The notes beneath the pieces are model-generated. The model was not told the DNA's origin, did not search any database, and was given only the letters and a program-made list of their open reading frames with translations. Below are positions 25,601 to 34,569 of a stretch of 64,000 nt of DNA, piece after piece (the first letter of the stretch is position 1; each line of letters opens with the position of its first letter). The stretch comes from Aplectana chamaeleonis (lineage: Eukaryota > Nematoda > Chromadorea > Rhabditida > Cosmocercidae): the NCBI GenBank assembly GCA_029168955.1, contig JAPDOI010000122.1, positions 836,501 through 900,500 on the forward strand, written 5' to 3'. A program made the translations under genes and the position numbers.

Positions 25601-28600
25601 TCTTTTCAACTCTTTGCCTCTAGGAGCGAGCGCCGTAGAAGCGCAGGGGCTCTGCTGTCGCCACTTTGAGGGGTGCACCTGCCGTCGCACCCTCGATCGA
25701 AAAACAGACAGTATTATCCAACGCTCGCAACTCGCAGTGTTTGAGCGAAGCGTCACTTTGGCGCTTGTTCCCCAGCAAAGGGATGCGCTCGCTCTTCCTG
25801 TGTATGAGTTGCCTACGTTTTTGACGTCAAAGTTCGGTACCACGTATTGAAGAGTGTGCGGAAAACTCACTAACTTATGTGTTATTTACGTTCAACTAGA
25901 TGTTCGATGAGTGGGGTTAGAGCAGAACTCCAATTTTGAGATTTTCCGCTAAATCGGAGCGCAGACCGCAGGTTATCCCGAGAAACGTGCAGAAATCGCA
26001 GATAATTCTGTCTTCCTCGAGCTATTTCGTCCATTTCTTTTTGCCAGTGTATCACGAAAGTGTGCTCGTCATCCAGGTTTTCAGCCATTGTTCGAACGCA
26101 CGCGATGAAAATCATCTCCCGCCAGGGGTGCCTCCGAATGGTGAATTTGAAAAAGTCAAAATGTGACCGAACCTTGCATTTGAGTGCGTTTGAGGCAAAA
26201 AATCACAGAGTTGAAAAACTCATGGCTACTTGGCACAATTTTTCCTTTACAAGAGAACTACTAACCATTCTTAATGAAATTACTTCTCTAGAACCATTTT
26301 TGGACATCAAGTACAAACATGTTCATCGCAGCTGCCTAGACTCACTCTGGAAGAAGTTATGAGCCTTTGTAACATTTAAGAGACCGCCTACTCCACGGCG
26401 AATTCTAACAGACGACCGATGCGCTCCACGGCTAATTGTTTTCGTGGGTGACATGTGTAGACACACGGTCCGTTGGGATACACTTCTATTGGAGCAGGCT
26501 TTCTTACATGGTACGCAAGCATCGCATTCAACGCACTTCCACTCCACCTGAGAGCATATCGCTCCACAAAAATTGGATAGAAACCATAGTGAAACAATGA
26601 TCATTCACTGCCTCAAGCACCTGGCATATTTCGAATTTGAGAGGCATTTCAACTTCGCACAAACAAGGTGCGTTAAAACACAACTTTTCGCAAATTTTCA
26701 GGCGTGCTGGTCACGAATCAAACGTTTTTCTCTCGACTTCTAGAATTTCTGTAGGTTACGGCAAATGGTTATGACTGCACCGTCCGAGGCAAACCCAAAT
26801 AAGTTGGAAATTTTTAAAACATGGATGGACCTCAGGTACGTGATGCCCTAATAAGCCTCATAAAGAACTTTCAGCGGCCTCAGAGACTTTGACCTGCAAA
26901 GTTGTCCATGGCAACTGACGAAAATTCCATCAGAAATCCGAAATGGGAATGATATTCGTGATCAGCACCCCCCCCCCCCCCAATGACCACGGATAGCAAA
27001 GTGTGGACACCAAATATTTTGTTTAAAGTCGTGGAATAAACCTCATTTCATTCAACACATCCGCAGCTAAGTTTCAGCAAAATCTTGAGCTTTGAACTAT
27101 CGGCAGGCTTTCAGGCCCCCCCTTCCCACCAGTTACCCTCCACTCGGGACTTAGCTAGATCTGAAACAAATTTGACCGGTGGTTAGGATGGCTCATTTAC
27201 CGCAGTCGACGAAAATTTTATGGGAAACTGAAAAGTAAACACCAGATCCGTATGCGACAATTCGAACAACCCTCGGGGTCAAGGCAGCAAAATTTTAAAA
27301 ACTGATCTGCTGAAATTATCTTATTCGGCTGACGCTGCTTTCTCAAAAATCCACTAGTGGACCTCAGGTTCGTTATACTTCTTTCCGACCACAGAAGCTC
27401 GTGAAATTCAAAAAGTGTCATTTCCGGAGAGACTTGTAAAGTAACTAGCAAGGCTCAAAACGCTTGACCACCGTGACTGTAAATAGGTTACAACATAAAG
27501 AACCAATCCTTGTTTAAGAAAGTTCTCACTTCCTGAAAGTTCAAAAAATTTTGAATGTCTTATGATGTGGGTGCACAGTGTGGACACGCGGTCCGAGGAG
27601 CAAAACAGCCGTGGGTGCGCAGTGTGGACACGTCATGTATGTAAGGGTAATCTGGGGTGCTGAACACGAATCTGGGGTTCGCTCGTCGAAATCTCAACGT
27701 TCACTGTAGGTTACGGTAGGTAACATGCCATTTAGGAGGCAAAACCCAGCTTAATGATTCGAAAATCGACGAATGGACGTAGAATTCGTATTCAGCACCC
27801 GAAATAACCCCCACATAGGAACTTTGAGACTAATCTGAGACTTTGACCAAACTACCGTATACCCACCGTGATCTACCGTAAGCTGGCAAAAATCAATAGA
27901 CTGACATCAGATTCTTGTTGAGCACTCCAAATAACCCCTCAGAAGAACGATTTGAGCCGCATCTGTCGCCACATTCCGGAAATCGTCAAAAGTCGATTTT
28001 GCCGTCAAATTTTTTCCGCCGTTGGGAAGCTTTGAACAAATTTAGTCGAAAACTTTGAAAAAACGGCAAATAACCCCCAGATGCGAGATCAGCACCCCAA
28101 ATAACACCCAGGGCAAATTTTAGGTCACATCTGGAATAATTTTTTGAAACGCGTCGAGAGCCCTCTAATTGGTATAAATAAACGCCCAACCGAAAATCCG
28201 TACAAGTCCCAAACGCTGTCAGTCTGCAGAAGGTGCGGAAAATGTGCTTCACCCGAACTTTGCCTAGGGGGGTTGTTTCGGGCGCTGAACACCATTACAA
28301 GGTCCGCATCTGGATTTTCGTAAAATTAATGTGCTTTTCGGATGGTACAGTATGTACGAAAATCAGAGCAAAAACGCCTATAACTTCTTGAGAGTGATTC
28401 CAGGCAGCTGCGAAGGGTGTGTCTTAACTCTACGTCGAAAAATGATTCTAGGAAAGTATATTTCGATCGGAGAGACCAGTTTGGCCAATAGTAGTTTTCT
28501 TGTTAGATGCTATGCACTTCAGAGTCGCCGCAATCGTGTTGTTTCGGTTAGAGATACAGAAACGTTTCACACAGTGGTTGCAAATCTTGTCCACCATGGT

Positions 28601-28897
28601 GTCCATCGAGTTTGTGTAGTGGACGAAAATGATGTTCTGCAGGTATGTCAAGGTGAAGAAACAGTTTAGGGAAGATAAACATCGATAACTTCTAGCCCGC
28701 ATCGATTTTGTCACTTTTGACGAATTCTGTTATCAATTCAGGGGATAATTTCGTTGTCGGATGTAGTGAGAAGTTTGGTGCTGGAGCCGGGAAGACACCT
28801 GAGTTCTCGCGGTGTTCAACGTCAACGCTTCTCCCAAATGTCATACGATGCGTCCAACATGGTCAGAAATGCAACTATTGGATGTAAGCTAGAATAA
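13458..28897 (+). CDS. AMP-activated protein kinase gamma subunit (ten exons, 5' end missing)
   Basis: The gamma subunit is the AMP/ADP/ATP sensor of the heterotrimeric AMPK energy switch and acts in cytoplasm and nucleus. The exons are 13458-13590, 18844-18943, 19002-19069, 19136-19193, 19259-19385, 20185-20265, 20326-20417, 20486-20597, 28523-28642 and 28742-28897. They total 1047 nt, and the phases join without a stop into 348 residues plus TAA. All introns are GT-AG. The four CBS repeats are recognisable: CYEAMPTSGRVVILD and LSVTDFIRV (CBS1), VHRIPVID and ILTHKRILKF (CBS2), VSGVPVVDR and DVYSRFDAIGLA (CBS3), VHRVCVVDENDV and IISLSDVVRSL (CBS4). The nucleotide-binding His-Arg pairs and the CBS aspartates line up with animal gamma subunits from memory. 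The start codon and any N-terminal extension were not found. Nematodes have several diverged gamma paralogs, so no symbol is given. Confidence 0.93.
13591..18843 (+). other. AMPK gamma intron (5.25 kb)
   Basis: The intron runs from GTGAGA to TTTTGCAG. I see no further gene in it. It holds AT-rich unique-looking DNA, a few CGCGCGCC patches near 17270-17310, and scattered TTCGAA words. Frames such as those near 14654, 15869 and 18358 are domain-free. Confidence 0.6.
18844..18943 (+). CDS. AMPK gamma exon b (CBS1, second half)
   Basis: The acceptor is TTTTGCAG and the donor GTAATG. It encodes TRHVLLSDSQQNGVITGIL and SVTDFIRVILKLY. The Arg after the Gly of the previous exon and the TDF aspartate correspond to CBS1 ligand-site positions. 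The phase is 1 in and 2 out, consistent with both neighbours. Confidence 0.92.
19002..19069 (+). CDS. AMPK gamma exon c (linker)
   Basis: The acceptor is TTTTTTAG and the donor GTAAGA. It encodes DASFLAPEETKKIGLVTIRR, the variable linker between CBS1 and CBS2 (compare IETWREVYL in vertebrates). Support comes mainly from exact phase fit and small canonical introns. Confidence 0.8.
19136..19193 (+). CDS. AMPK gamma exon d (start of CBS2)
   Basis: The acceptor is GTATTTCAG and the donor GTGAGT. It encodes LVKKAGKLKNLVCVSAED; the LVCVSAED part corresponds to PLVCISPDAS of animal gamma subunits. Confidence 0.88.
19259..19385 (+). CDS. AMPK gamma exon e (CBS2)
   Basis: The acceptor is AATTTCAG and the donor GTGAGT. 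It encodes LLEAVRLLSTHHVHRIPVID and ILTHKRILKFMWCF. The HR pair and the THKR segment are the hallmark CBS2 residues contacting phosphate groups of bound nucleotide in the family. Confidence 0.95.
19609..19741. repeat. (ATT)n microsatellite in an AMPK gamma intron
   Basis: There is near-perfect ATT from 19609 to 19687, then interrupted ATT/CTT units to 19741. It lies in the 799-nt intron between exons e and f. It produces long poly-Ile, poly-Leu and poly-Asn frames that are not genes. Confidence 0.97.
20185..20265 (+). CDS. AMPK gamma exon f (CBS2-CBS3 linker)
   Basis: The acceptor is ATGACACAG and the donor GTGAGT. It encodes 27 residues ending KELAIGTWQHIRF, matching SLEELQIGTYANIAMV with identical spacing from the preceding FMWCF. 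That spacing supports starting at GGT (20185) rather than at the AG six bases later. Confidence 0.9.
20326..20417 (+). CDS. AMPK gamma exon g (CBS3)
   Basis: The acceptor is CATTTTTAG and the donor GTAGGT. It encodes VHPDTPIVECLEILLNLGVS and GVPVVDREQH, the first half of CBS3. Confidence 0.94.
20486..20597 (+). CDS. AMPK gamma exon h (CBS3 end)
   Basis: The acceptor is AGTTTCAG and the donor GTGAAA. It encodes VIDVYSRFDAIGLALQ and ATVIEALQFKHVCE. The SRFD aspartate matches the CBS3 Asp of the family. The following linker is about three residues longer than in vertebrates. Confidence 0.93.
21170..21560. repeat. Diverged family-1 MITE relic
   Basis: ACAGAGTTATGGCTCCTCAAAGAT, GGAGGAGTTGTC and TGAGATCTCGCACTTGGC match text at 23270-23330, 45130-45175 and 48650-48700. 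The TTAA/AGGCAG termini are eroded. Confidence 0.5.
22678..22843. repeat. Hairpin MITE
   Basis: CAGCAACGCGTCATCACTTG is mirrored by CAAGTGTTGACGCGTTGG. Inner arms TGGACTACATTTGGGTCTCACG / CAGACCCATATGTAGCCCA continue the pairing. Confidence 0.7.
24309..25584 (-). mobile_element. Decayed Tc1/mariner-superfamily transposon
   Basis: The ends are TA-CAGGGTGTTCCATAATTAT and, mirrored, ATAATTTTGGAACACCCTG-TA: about 20-nt inverted repeats with TA flanks. Length is about 1.27 kb, normal for the superfamily. The coding remnant runs on the - strand. Confidence 0.85.
24430..25500 (-). pseudogene. Transposase relic (IS630/Tc1/mariner superfamily)
   Basis: Reading the - strand from the right, a DNA-binding piece with TRHIANQLELTL and KIKTSISQVVKRVCPSQQQF (about 25390-25200) is followed by a catalytic-domain scrap SGTAPFFVDSDMKINKEVSR (about 24880-24820). 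A tail RDCCHFFLRLLRDEIRTDGG (about 24505-24445) follows. The TPLxFVDxGVKIN- and LRxxIxxxGG-like patterns are typical of this superfamily. Many stops and frame changes make it inactive. The + strand frame at 25015-25521 is its antisense. Confidence 0.7.
25585..26377. other. Intronic stretch without recognised features
   Basis: Frames on both strands are short and domain-free. AGATTTTCCGC and GCCATTGTTCGAACGC-like text has a weak echo at 860-1010 (GATTTTCCGCCGAATCGG), suggesting an old dispersed repeat. Confidence 0.4.
26378..27596. mobile_element. AAGRGACCGC-ended dispersed element, copy 1
   Basis: It starts AAGAGACCGCCTACTCCAC and ends GTGGACACGCGGTCC, giving an imperfect inverted terminal repeat. 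It is collinear with 32565-34308: CTCCACGGCGAATT, GTGGGTGACATG, GGAGCAGGCTTTCTTAC, CGGGCGTGCTGGTCACGAA, AACGTTTTTCTCTCGACTTC and CTCTCGGGGTCAAG-like text are shared. No coding capacity recognised; probably non-autonomous. Confidence 0.7.
27640..28300. repeat. GGGGTGCTGA / CAGCACCCC repeat cluster
   Basis: Repeated degenerate blocks such as GGGGTGCTGAACACGAATC, CAGCACCCGAAATAACCCCC and AGCACCCCAAATAACACCC occur in mixed orientation. Related blocks lie near 9240-9560 and 33590-33780. Confidence 0.55.
28523..28642 (+). CDS. AMPK gamma exon i (CBS4)
   Basis: The acceptor is GCACTTCAG and the donor GTATGT. It encodes RVVSVRDTETFHTVVANLV and VHRVCVVDENDVLQ. The HR pair plus VVDEND is the conserved CBS4 core. 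It is 120 nt, phase 0 at both ends. Confidence 0.95.
28742..28897 (+). CDS. AMPK gamma exon j (CBS4 end and C-terminus)
   Basis: The acceptor is CAATTCAG. It encodes GIISLSDVVRSLVLEPGRHL, then a serine- and arginine-rich tail ending GCKLE and TAA. The SLSD aspartate is the CBS4 ribose-binding position in the family. An AATAAA overlaps the stop codon (28893-28898). GTAAGC at 28884 inside the tail is a strong donor look-alike, so an isoform with a longer C-terminus is possible. Confidence 0.9.
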   Translation, partial: GIISLSDVVRSLVLEPGRHLSSRGVQRQRFSQMSYDASNMVRNATIGCKLE

Positions 28898-29470
28898 ATC
28901 CAAACTCAGATTCAGGAGGCTTATCTACGATCAACTGGCGACGACACATGTGTGTGCAATGCAAGGGCTTGGTGGCGCCCAACTCGCAGATCCATGTAAA
29001 GCTCATGAGAAACTCACGTAGCGACACCTGATCTGTGAAAACGCTTCTTGTCATGAAGTCTTATTACATGTGTATCTGGTCCCTGAATTGTTCGAAAAAG
29101 TGGCGCGCGCCGGTTGCTTCTGGTGATATAGGAGCGAAGAAATGCCGTGTAACATTAGCTGCTTGTAAATATTGTATCGGAATGTGCTTCATGATTCAAA
29201 TGTTAATCTCGAAATCTTTCTGATCTGTGAATGAACATTTATCTGACTCTTCTTAACTTCCGCACCAAATTTACATTCGCTGTTGCATACAGCCGCTGCT
29301 GCGGCGCGCAGATCAATGACAATTTACTTCCACGATTATTCTTGCCGGGACCTCGCGGTGCCTTCACGAAGTCCTCTTCGGGCTGCGTGCTGCAACAAAG
29401 GTTGTCAGCAACTAGAGATGCGAATTTCACAGTATGTACAACACTGATGTCCATTATACAACGGTCTTCA
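28898..29470. other. AMPK gamma 3' flank
   Basis: It presumably includes the 3' UTR; the AATAAA at 28893 is early, and no other clear polyadenylation signal was chosen. No other gene recognised. Confidence 0.4.
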
Positions 29471-29536
29471 TATACTCAGACAAACCATCGCTCGGAGCGA
29501 CACCGGCTCCTTCCAATAATGACGTCATAGCCTGGA

Positions 29537-29600
29537 CAGCGGCCGAGGGCGAACTGGCACCGCGGTCCTTGTCCGGTGCCAGTTCGCCCCTCGGCCGCTG
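29537..29600. repeat. Perfect GC-rich hairpin
   Basis: CAGCGGCCGAGGGCGAACTG pairs with CAGTTCGCCC-CTCGGCCGCTG across a short GGTCCTTGTCC loop region. It lies inside the foldback-like element. Confidence 0.9.
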
Positions 29601-29659
29601 CCCGGTCGCTCTCGGGGCGACAGCGGTGCCAACTCCAGAGATAGTGATAAATTGTGGGA

Positions 29660-30062
29660 CCTCAGTGGCAGTGCGCCGGACGCCGGATAAAGTGTGCGTG
29701 ACCCCACTGACAGTGCGCCGGACGCCGGACAAAGTATACGGGACCCAATTGACGGTGCGCCGGACGCCGGATAAAGTGTGCGGGACCCCACTGGCAGTGC
29801 GCCGGACGTCGGAAAAAAGTATACGGGACCCAATTGACGGTGCGCCGCACGCCGGATAAAGTGTGCGGGACCCCACTGACAGGGCGCCGGACGTCGGACA
29901 AAGTATACGGGACCCAATTGACGGTGCGCCGGATAAAGTGTACGGCACCCAAATGGGAATACGTCAGACGCCGTGAAACGTATGCGGGACCCAAGAGGGA
30001 GTGCGTCAGACGCCATAAAAAATGTGCAGGACCCAAACGGGAATACATCAGATACCGTGAAA
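29660..30062. repeat. 42-bp minisatellite (GTGCGCCGGACGCCGGA type)
   Basis: Units GTGCGCCGGACGCCGGAYAA plus AGTRTRCGGGACCCA-CTGACA repeat about nine times with decay to the right. A related array (GCGCCAAGCGCCGGGG..GTGTRCGGGAC) is at 37990-38180 inside the other foldback element. The open frames across it come from the 3n period. Confidence 0.9.
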
Positions 30063-30854
30063 AAGTGTGCAGGATGTCATGAAGTGTTTGCAGGCCAAGC
30101 CGAGCCGTCGCGGCGCCCCTTGCACAATCGGTTTCCGTTTTTTCCTTGTCTTTTCGCTTTCTGTGACTACTCAGGCAGGCATATCGGAACACCTGGCGAA
30201 TTTCTGTCTTCTTTCGCCTTCCCGAATACAGCCACTGCGATTTCCCCGAGCTTGAGTCCGTTAATCATTTTCCGAGGGACCCATCATCTGAGTTGAAAAG
30301 TGCATGGTGCAGTGGCAGGCATGAAAAAACGTGGTAAAGCGAATTATCACGTCCTAATGTGTTTATCACATGCACAGCCGGTATCAAAGGTGCCTCATCC
30401 CACTCGAGTCCTCATTCGACATTCCGATGCCGGCCATGGAAGGTGACTTGGAGTCCCTCTCCGGAGACCAGCATATTTTTGGACGCTGGGGGGGGGATAC
30501 GGGATCCTCACAGCTGGGCGTGGGGCGGTCTTCGCCGCGGTCCACAGGAAGGTTGGCTCCTCACCGCAGACCTCGGCGAAGGTTACGCCCTTGTTGCGGA
30601 CCGAGGCGGGGATTTCTCGGCCGTGGACCGCGACATTCACGCACCTCTCGAGAAGAGGCGGATATAAAGAAAAACTACGGTGAAATTCCGAAAATTGCCC
30701 GGACAGCCACCGCAGTGCCAAGTGCGACTGAATATCGCTCCGAGCGGGACTGCTGTGGCCCGAGTGAATGACTAATTTTCGCTCGGAGCGGAGAGACAGT
30801 GTCGCTCGAGTTGCTCTCCGGTCCCGCTCCGAGCGATGGTTTGCCTGAGTATAC

Positions 30855-31640
30855 TCACACAAACCATCGCTCTGAGCGGAACCGGCTCCTCTTCATCATG
30901 ATCATCGCCCGGACTTCATCCAAGGGTTGAAGTGCGAACGCGCCTCCCGTCTGGTTGCTCTAGGAGAAGGGATGAGCTGGATTCAGACTTCCTATGGTTT
31001 TTGACGTTCAGTTTTTCGAATGAAAAACCTGAAAATGCCGGTAAAATCGGGGATACTCACAAGATTAGAATTTTTAACACCTTTTATGTCAAATCCCCAG
31101 TAGTTTTGAAAGGGGCTACCTTCGAATTCGAGGTCGGTCTCTGCCTTTCAGAAAACCAGCGTTGATTGCATTTACAAGAAACTCATTCGATAAAGAAGGA
31201 TAAGCCCAAGTTATTTTGGTAGGCGCAGTCTAAAGGGGAGGGTTAAGAGTTTCGCTGAACGATTTTCCGAATTTGGATGGTTTTTGACGATTCTGCTTCC
31301 AGGTTTTGAAATTGAAAAGGTCGTTCCGATTTCAGGAATTCAAAAAAGTCGTAGCTCATCCCTGTCTAGGCCTGACCGCGGTGCCATCACGAAGGATTTA
31401 GAAACGCGGTGTTGGTTGTTCCTTGAGTGAAAACGTGGCAGCCAGGCTCCGTTCGTAGCTAGCGGCTAGCAGCAAGCGTCATATCGCTGGAATGCTGGCG
31501 CACAACGCTCAATTGTTGGCGCATGCAGCGTGACTTTGGACGACGAGGGATTAACGGTAGTTTTAATAGTATTAGTGACAGCCGCTACGGCTACGATACC
31601 ACCAACATCAGCGGCAAACTGGCTGCCCAGTAGAGTATGT
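30855..31640. other. Unannotated stretch
   Basis: It begins with the solo TACTCACACAAACC terminus. After that no exon or element boundary is recognised. Confidence 0.4.
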
Positions 31641-31659
31641 CAAAGAATAATCGGAAAGC

Positions 31660-31930
31660 AAATATGCGGCCGAATGAACGAGTAATCGAATGATTCGATT
31701 ATTCGGAAAAGTCGAATTTTCAAATAATTAGTTTATTCGACTATTTGATAAAGTCAATTTTTCGAATAATTCGTTTATTCGAATATTCGGAGAAGTATTT
31801 TTTACGAATAATTCATTTATTCGACTATTCGAAAGGCCCAATGATCGAATAAATCGTTTAATCGACTATTTGGAAAACTCAATTTCTCGAATAATTCGTT
31901 AATTCGAATATTCGAAAATTTTTATTCGTT
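31660..31930. repeat. GAATAATTCGTTTATTCGA tandem tract
   Basis: About six degenerate units of roughly 42 nt: ATTCGACTATTYGRAAA..TCRAATTTTCGAATAATTCGTTT. It is related to the arrays at 42.7 and 44.0 kb and to the subterminal DNA of the TAGAGTGTTG element. Confidence 0.75.
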
Positions 31931-32156
31931 TGATATACTCTACTACACAGGTAGCCACGAAAAATTTTTCGTGCGTTAGCGCAAACTCGGTGGACGCACA
32001 TTATAACATATGCGCACCGACAAGGCACAATAAGGAACAAGTTTCCGTTCGAGTGCAAATTTTACATGCAGTGCGTTTCACGAGTATACGAACACATTCA
32101 AAAATGATGGATCAATTGTTGAACGAAGATTTCGAGTAAGCTGGGTGTTTTCTATA

Positions 32157-32353
32157 TACAGTTAGGTCCGTGGCTTGCTTCCTCAAGGAAAAACATTTAG
32201 ATCTCATCGGCGGCTGGCGGTATGGTAAGCTAATCAGCTGCGTTTTTCTCTCGGCCTCAATCGATTAGCGGGCCGGCGCATCCGACTGCGGCACCAGCCG
32301 CGGGCGAGAATTAAATTTTTTTCTTAAAGAAGCAAGGCACGGACCTAACTATA
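32157..32353. repeat. MITE with TAGTTAGGTCCGTG ends
   Basis: TACAGTTAGGTCCGTGGCTT at the left is mirrored by AAGGCACGGACCTAACTATA at the right, with CTTCCTCAAGGAAAAA / TTTTTTCTTAAAGAAG inside. Confidence 0.75.
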
Positions 32354-32564
32354 ATCTGCTGCGCCGAAAACGATGGGTCACACCATATTACCATTGCAAC
32401 TCGATTTGGCTTGTATTATGCAGCAAACTCCATTTCTCATTTGTTGCAGAGGTATACGAACACTTCGAAAACATTACAAGTTATCAAATTTTGTCATATA
32501 GTCATTAACAACAAGTTGTAGGCATGAAGTTGCAGCACCACTACGCGAAACCAGTTTAACTTTT

Positions 32565-34308
32565 AAGGGACCGCCTGCTCCACGGCGAATTTCCACAGCC
32601 GACCGGTGCTCTCCACGGCTAGTAGTTTCCGTGGGTGACATGCGTGGACACGCGGTCCGCTGGGCACCATTTTGATCGGAGCAGGCTTTCTTACTTACAC
32701 AACAAGTACTCCACAGCCAGCTGAGAGTACAGAGAGTAAATAGAGAATTGAAGTAAGGCCATAGTTAAACAATGATCCACCGCTTTCTTACGGGACTACT
32801 TTGTCTTGATTTTGGAAGGTATTTCAACTTTGCATGCACAAGGTGCGTTGAAACACTTTTCGCAAATTTTCGGGCGTGCTGGTCACGAAATAAACGTTTG
32901 TCTCTCGACTTCTAGAATTTTCCGCAGGTTACAGGAAATGGTCAGAACTGAGCCATACGGAGCTAAACTTAAAGGCAGCATACACGCTCGTAAAGGTGGT
33001 TGAGATGAAAACGTGAATCGAACCGTATGGCTTACAACACTAGGCCTACGCATTTTGAAGCGTCAAAAAGGACTCATAATGCCGCATCATGAGTAGCAAC
33101 TTTGGCCGCCCGTATTTTCACGCCCCCTGCATTTCCCTCTTCCTCAAACGCAAGGTTGCTGGGTCATCCTCACCATCGGCACTGTCAGTGGATAGCTTAA
33201 CAAGTAAACCACAGACGTCACTGACGGCAGCGATGACCCAGCAACCTTGCGTTGCAGGAGGATGACAAATACAGGGGGCGTAAAAATAAGGGGGGGGGCA
33301 ACGTTTCTACTCATGTAGCGGCATTATGGGTTGTTTTTGACGCTTCAAAATGCGTAGGCATCATGTTCTAAGCCATACGGTTCTATTCACGTTGTTATCT
33401 CAACCACTTTTACGAGCGTGTATGCAGCCTTTAAGTATGGAAAATTTGAAAAATGAACGAACTTCTACTATGCAATGTCCTAATGAACCTCACGGAGAAC
33501 TTTCGGCGGACTCATAAACTTCGACCTGAAAAATTGTCCGATATAACTGATGAAAATTTCATTAAAAATCTCAGAATGGGAGTCAGATTTATAATCACCC
33601 CACCCCCCAAATGACCTCTGAGCGAAGTCGCACCAAAATCTCAAACGTTTTTCAGCGTATAACGAACGGCAGACAACAACGGCGCTTTGGAAAATCTTGA
33701 AAAAAAAACACCATTTGTTTGTTCTTCGAGGCCTCCAAATACACCCCGTTGTGAAGTATGAACAAAACTTTGGGCAATGAACTATTCACAGGTTTTCACC
33801 CCCCCCCCTAAGTTATTTCCCTCTCGCAATTTAGCGAAATCTGAAACAAAGATGAACGATGGCTAACATACCGCAATCGACGGAAATTTTATTGGGAATT
33901 GTAAAGTAAACACCGGAACCTTGTGCAGCAGCTCGGATGACTCTCGGGGTCAAGAGAGCAAAATTTTGAACGATGACCTACTGCAGTTATCTCGAATAGG
34001 TGGCACTGCTATTCCGATAATCAACTAGAGGACATCAGTTACGTGATGAGCATCATCTTAATAACTCCCTTTAACAAAGTTTGGAACAATTTCTTTCCGA
34101 CCAAAGAAGCTCGAAAAATCGAAAAGTGCAATTTTCGGATGTGGTAGTAAAATTACTAAGAACACTCAAAATGCTTGACCACTGTGAATGTAAATAGTTT
34201 ACATTATTAGGAGCCTATCCGTGTTTGAGGAGGACTTCACGCATTAGAACTTCAGGAAATATTGAAAGTTCTATGGCGTGGGTGCGCAGTGTGGACACGC
34301 GGTCTCTT
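32565..34308. mobile_element. AAGRGACCGC-ended dispersed element, copy 2
   Basis: It begins AAGGGACCGCCTGCTCCACG and ends GTGGACACGCGGTCTCTT. It is collinear with copy 1 at 26378-27596 but longer, because a family-2 MITE is inserted at 32969-33434. Its right edge abuts the C-terminal fragment of the Tc3-like transposase. Confidence 0.7.
32969..33434. mobile_element. TTAA-flanked MITE, family 2 (AGGCAGCATACACGCTCG ends)
   Basis: The ends are TTAAAGGCAGCATACACGCT and AGCGTGTATGCAGCCTTTAA, with arms of nearly 190 nt pairing through CCTACGCATTTTGAAGCGTC / GACGCTTCAAAATGCGTAGG. TTAA occurs on both sides. It is nested in the AAGRGACCGC element. Other copies: 54378-54835, 63784 to the window end, and a fragment near 38724. 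Confidence 0.85.
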
Positions 34309-34553
34309 GAGTGTTAAGAAGTGCGTCTGAAGAGCTCTTGCTAAGCCGTTTGAGATCATTTCCTCGCATCACTCGTCGACGATGGCCCGCTACAAGGAAT
34401 TTAATTTGTCGTACTACGTCCCGATCTTGAGAAAAATTTAAGAACAGACGTCCAGTAAGTCTTTTCTTGGAGTTTGAGTCAGGATTTATGGCTGACCAAG
34501 GCAAATGATAGAGAGGATCGTTCCGAAAGCACTCCTGTTTTGACCGGCAGATA
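34306..34553 (-). pseudogene. Tc3-like transposase relic, C-terminal part
   Basis: On the - strand this reads FRNDPLYHLPWSAINPDSNS, then DLKRLSKSSSDALL. The LPWPAxSPDLNP signature, which precedes the third catalytic acidic residue in Tc1/Tc3 transposases, is clear, and a W/L-rich tail follows. It is the continuation of the N-terminal part at 40133-40745, separated by the foldback element. It stops at the edge of the AAGRGACCGC element. Confidence 0.75.
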
Positions 34554-34569
34554 TACTCAGACAATGGGG

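Larger units (their letters stand above)
20598..28522 (+). other. AMPK gamma intron (7.9 kb), repeat-filled
   Basis: This large intron separates CBS3 from CBS4. It contains diverged family-1 MITE pieces (21170-21560, 23200-23500), a hairpin MITE (22678-22843), a decayed Tc1/mariner element (24309-25584), an AAGAGACCGC element (26378-27596) and GGGGTGCTGA-type repeats (26950-28300). No additional gene was seen. Confidence 0.75.
29473..30851. mobile_element. Foldback-like element, TACTCAG ends, with internal minisatellite
   Basis: The left terminus TACTCAGACAAACCATCGCT continues into CGGAGCG; the right terminus (about 30825-30851) is its inverse with AGCGATGGTTTGCCTGAGTA. TA flanks are present. 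The interior holds a perfect GC-rich hairpin, a 42-bp minisatellite and unique DNA. A second left-end copy (TACTCACACAAACCATCGCT) starts immediately at 30852 and is otherwise truncated. No transposase seen. Confidence 0.75.

Noticed and set aside
29434..30192. Frames of 141-176 residues on both strands
   Set aside because: They come from the 42-bp minisatellite with a 3n period and no recognisable protein.
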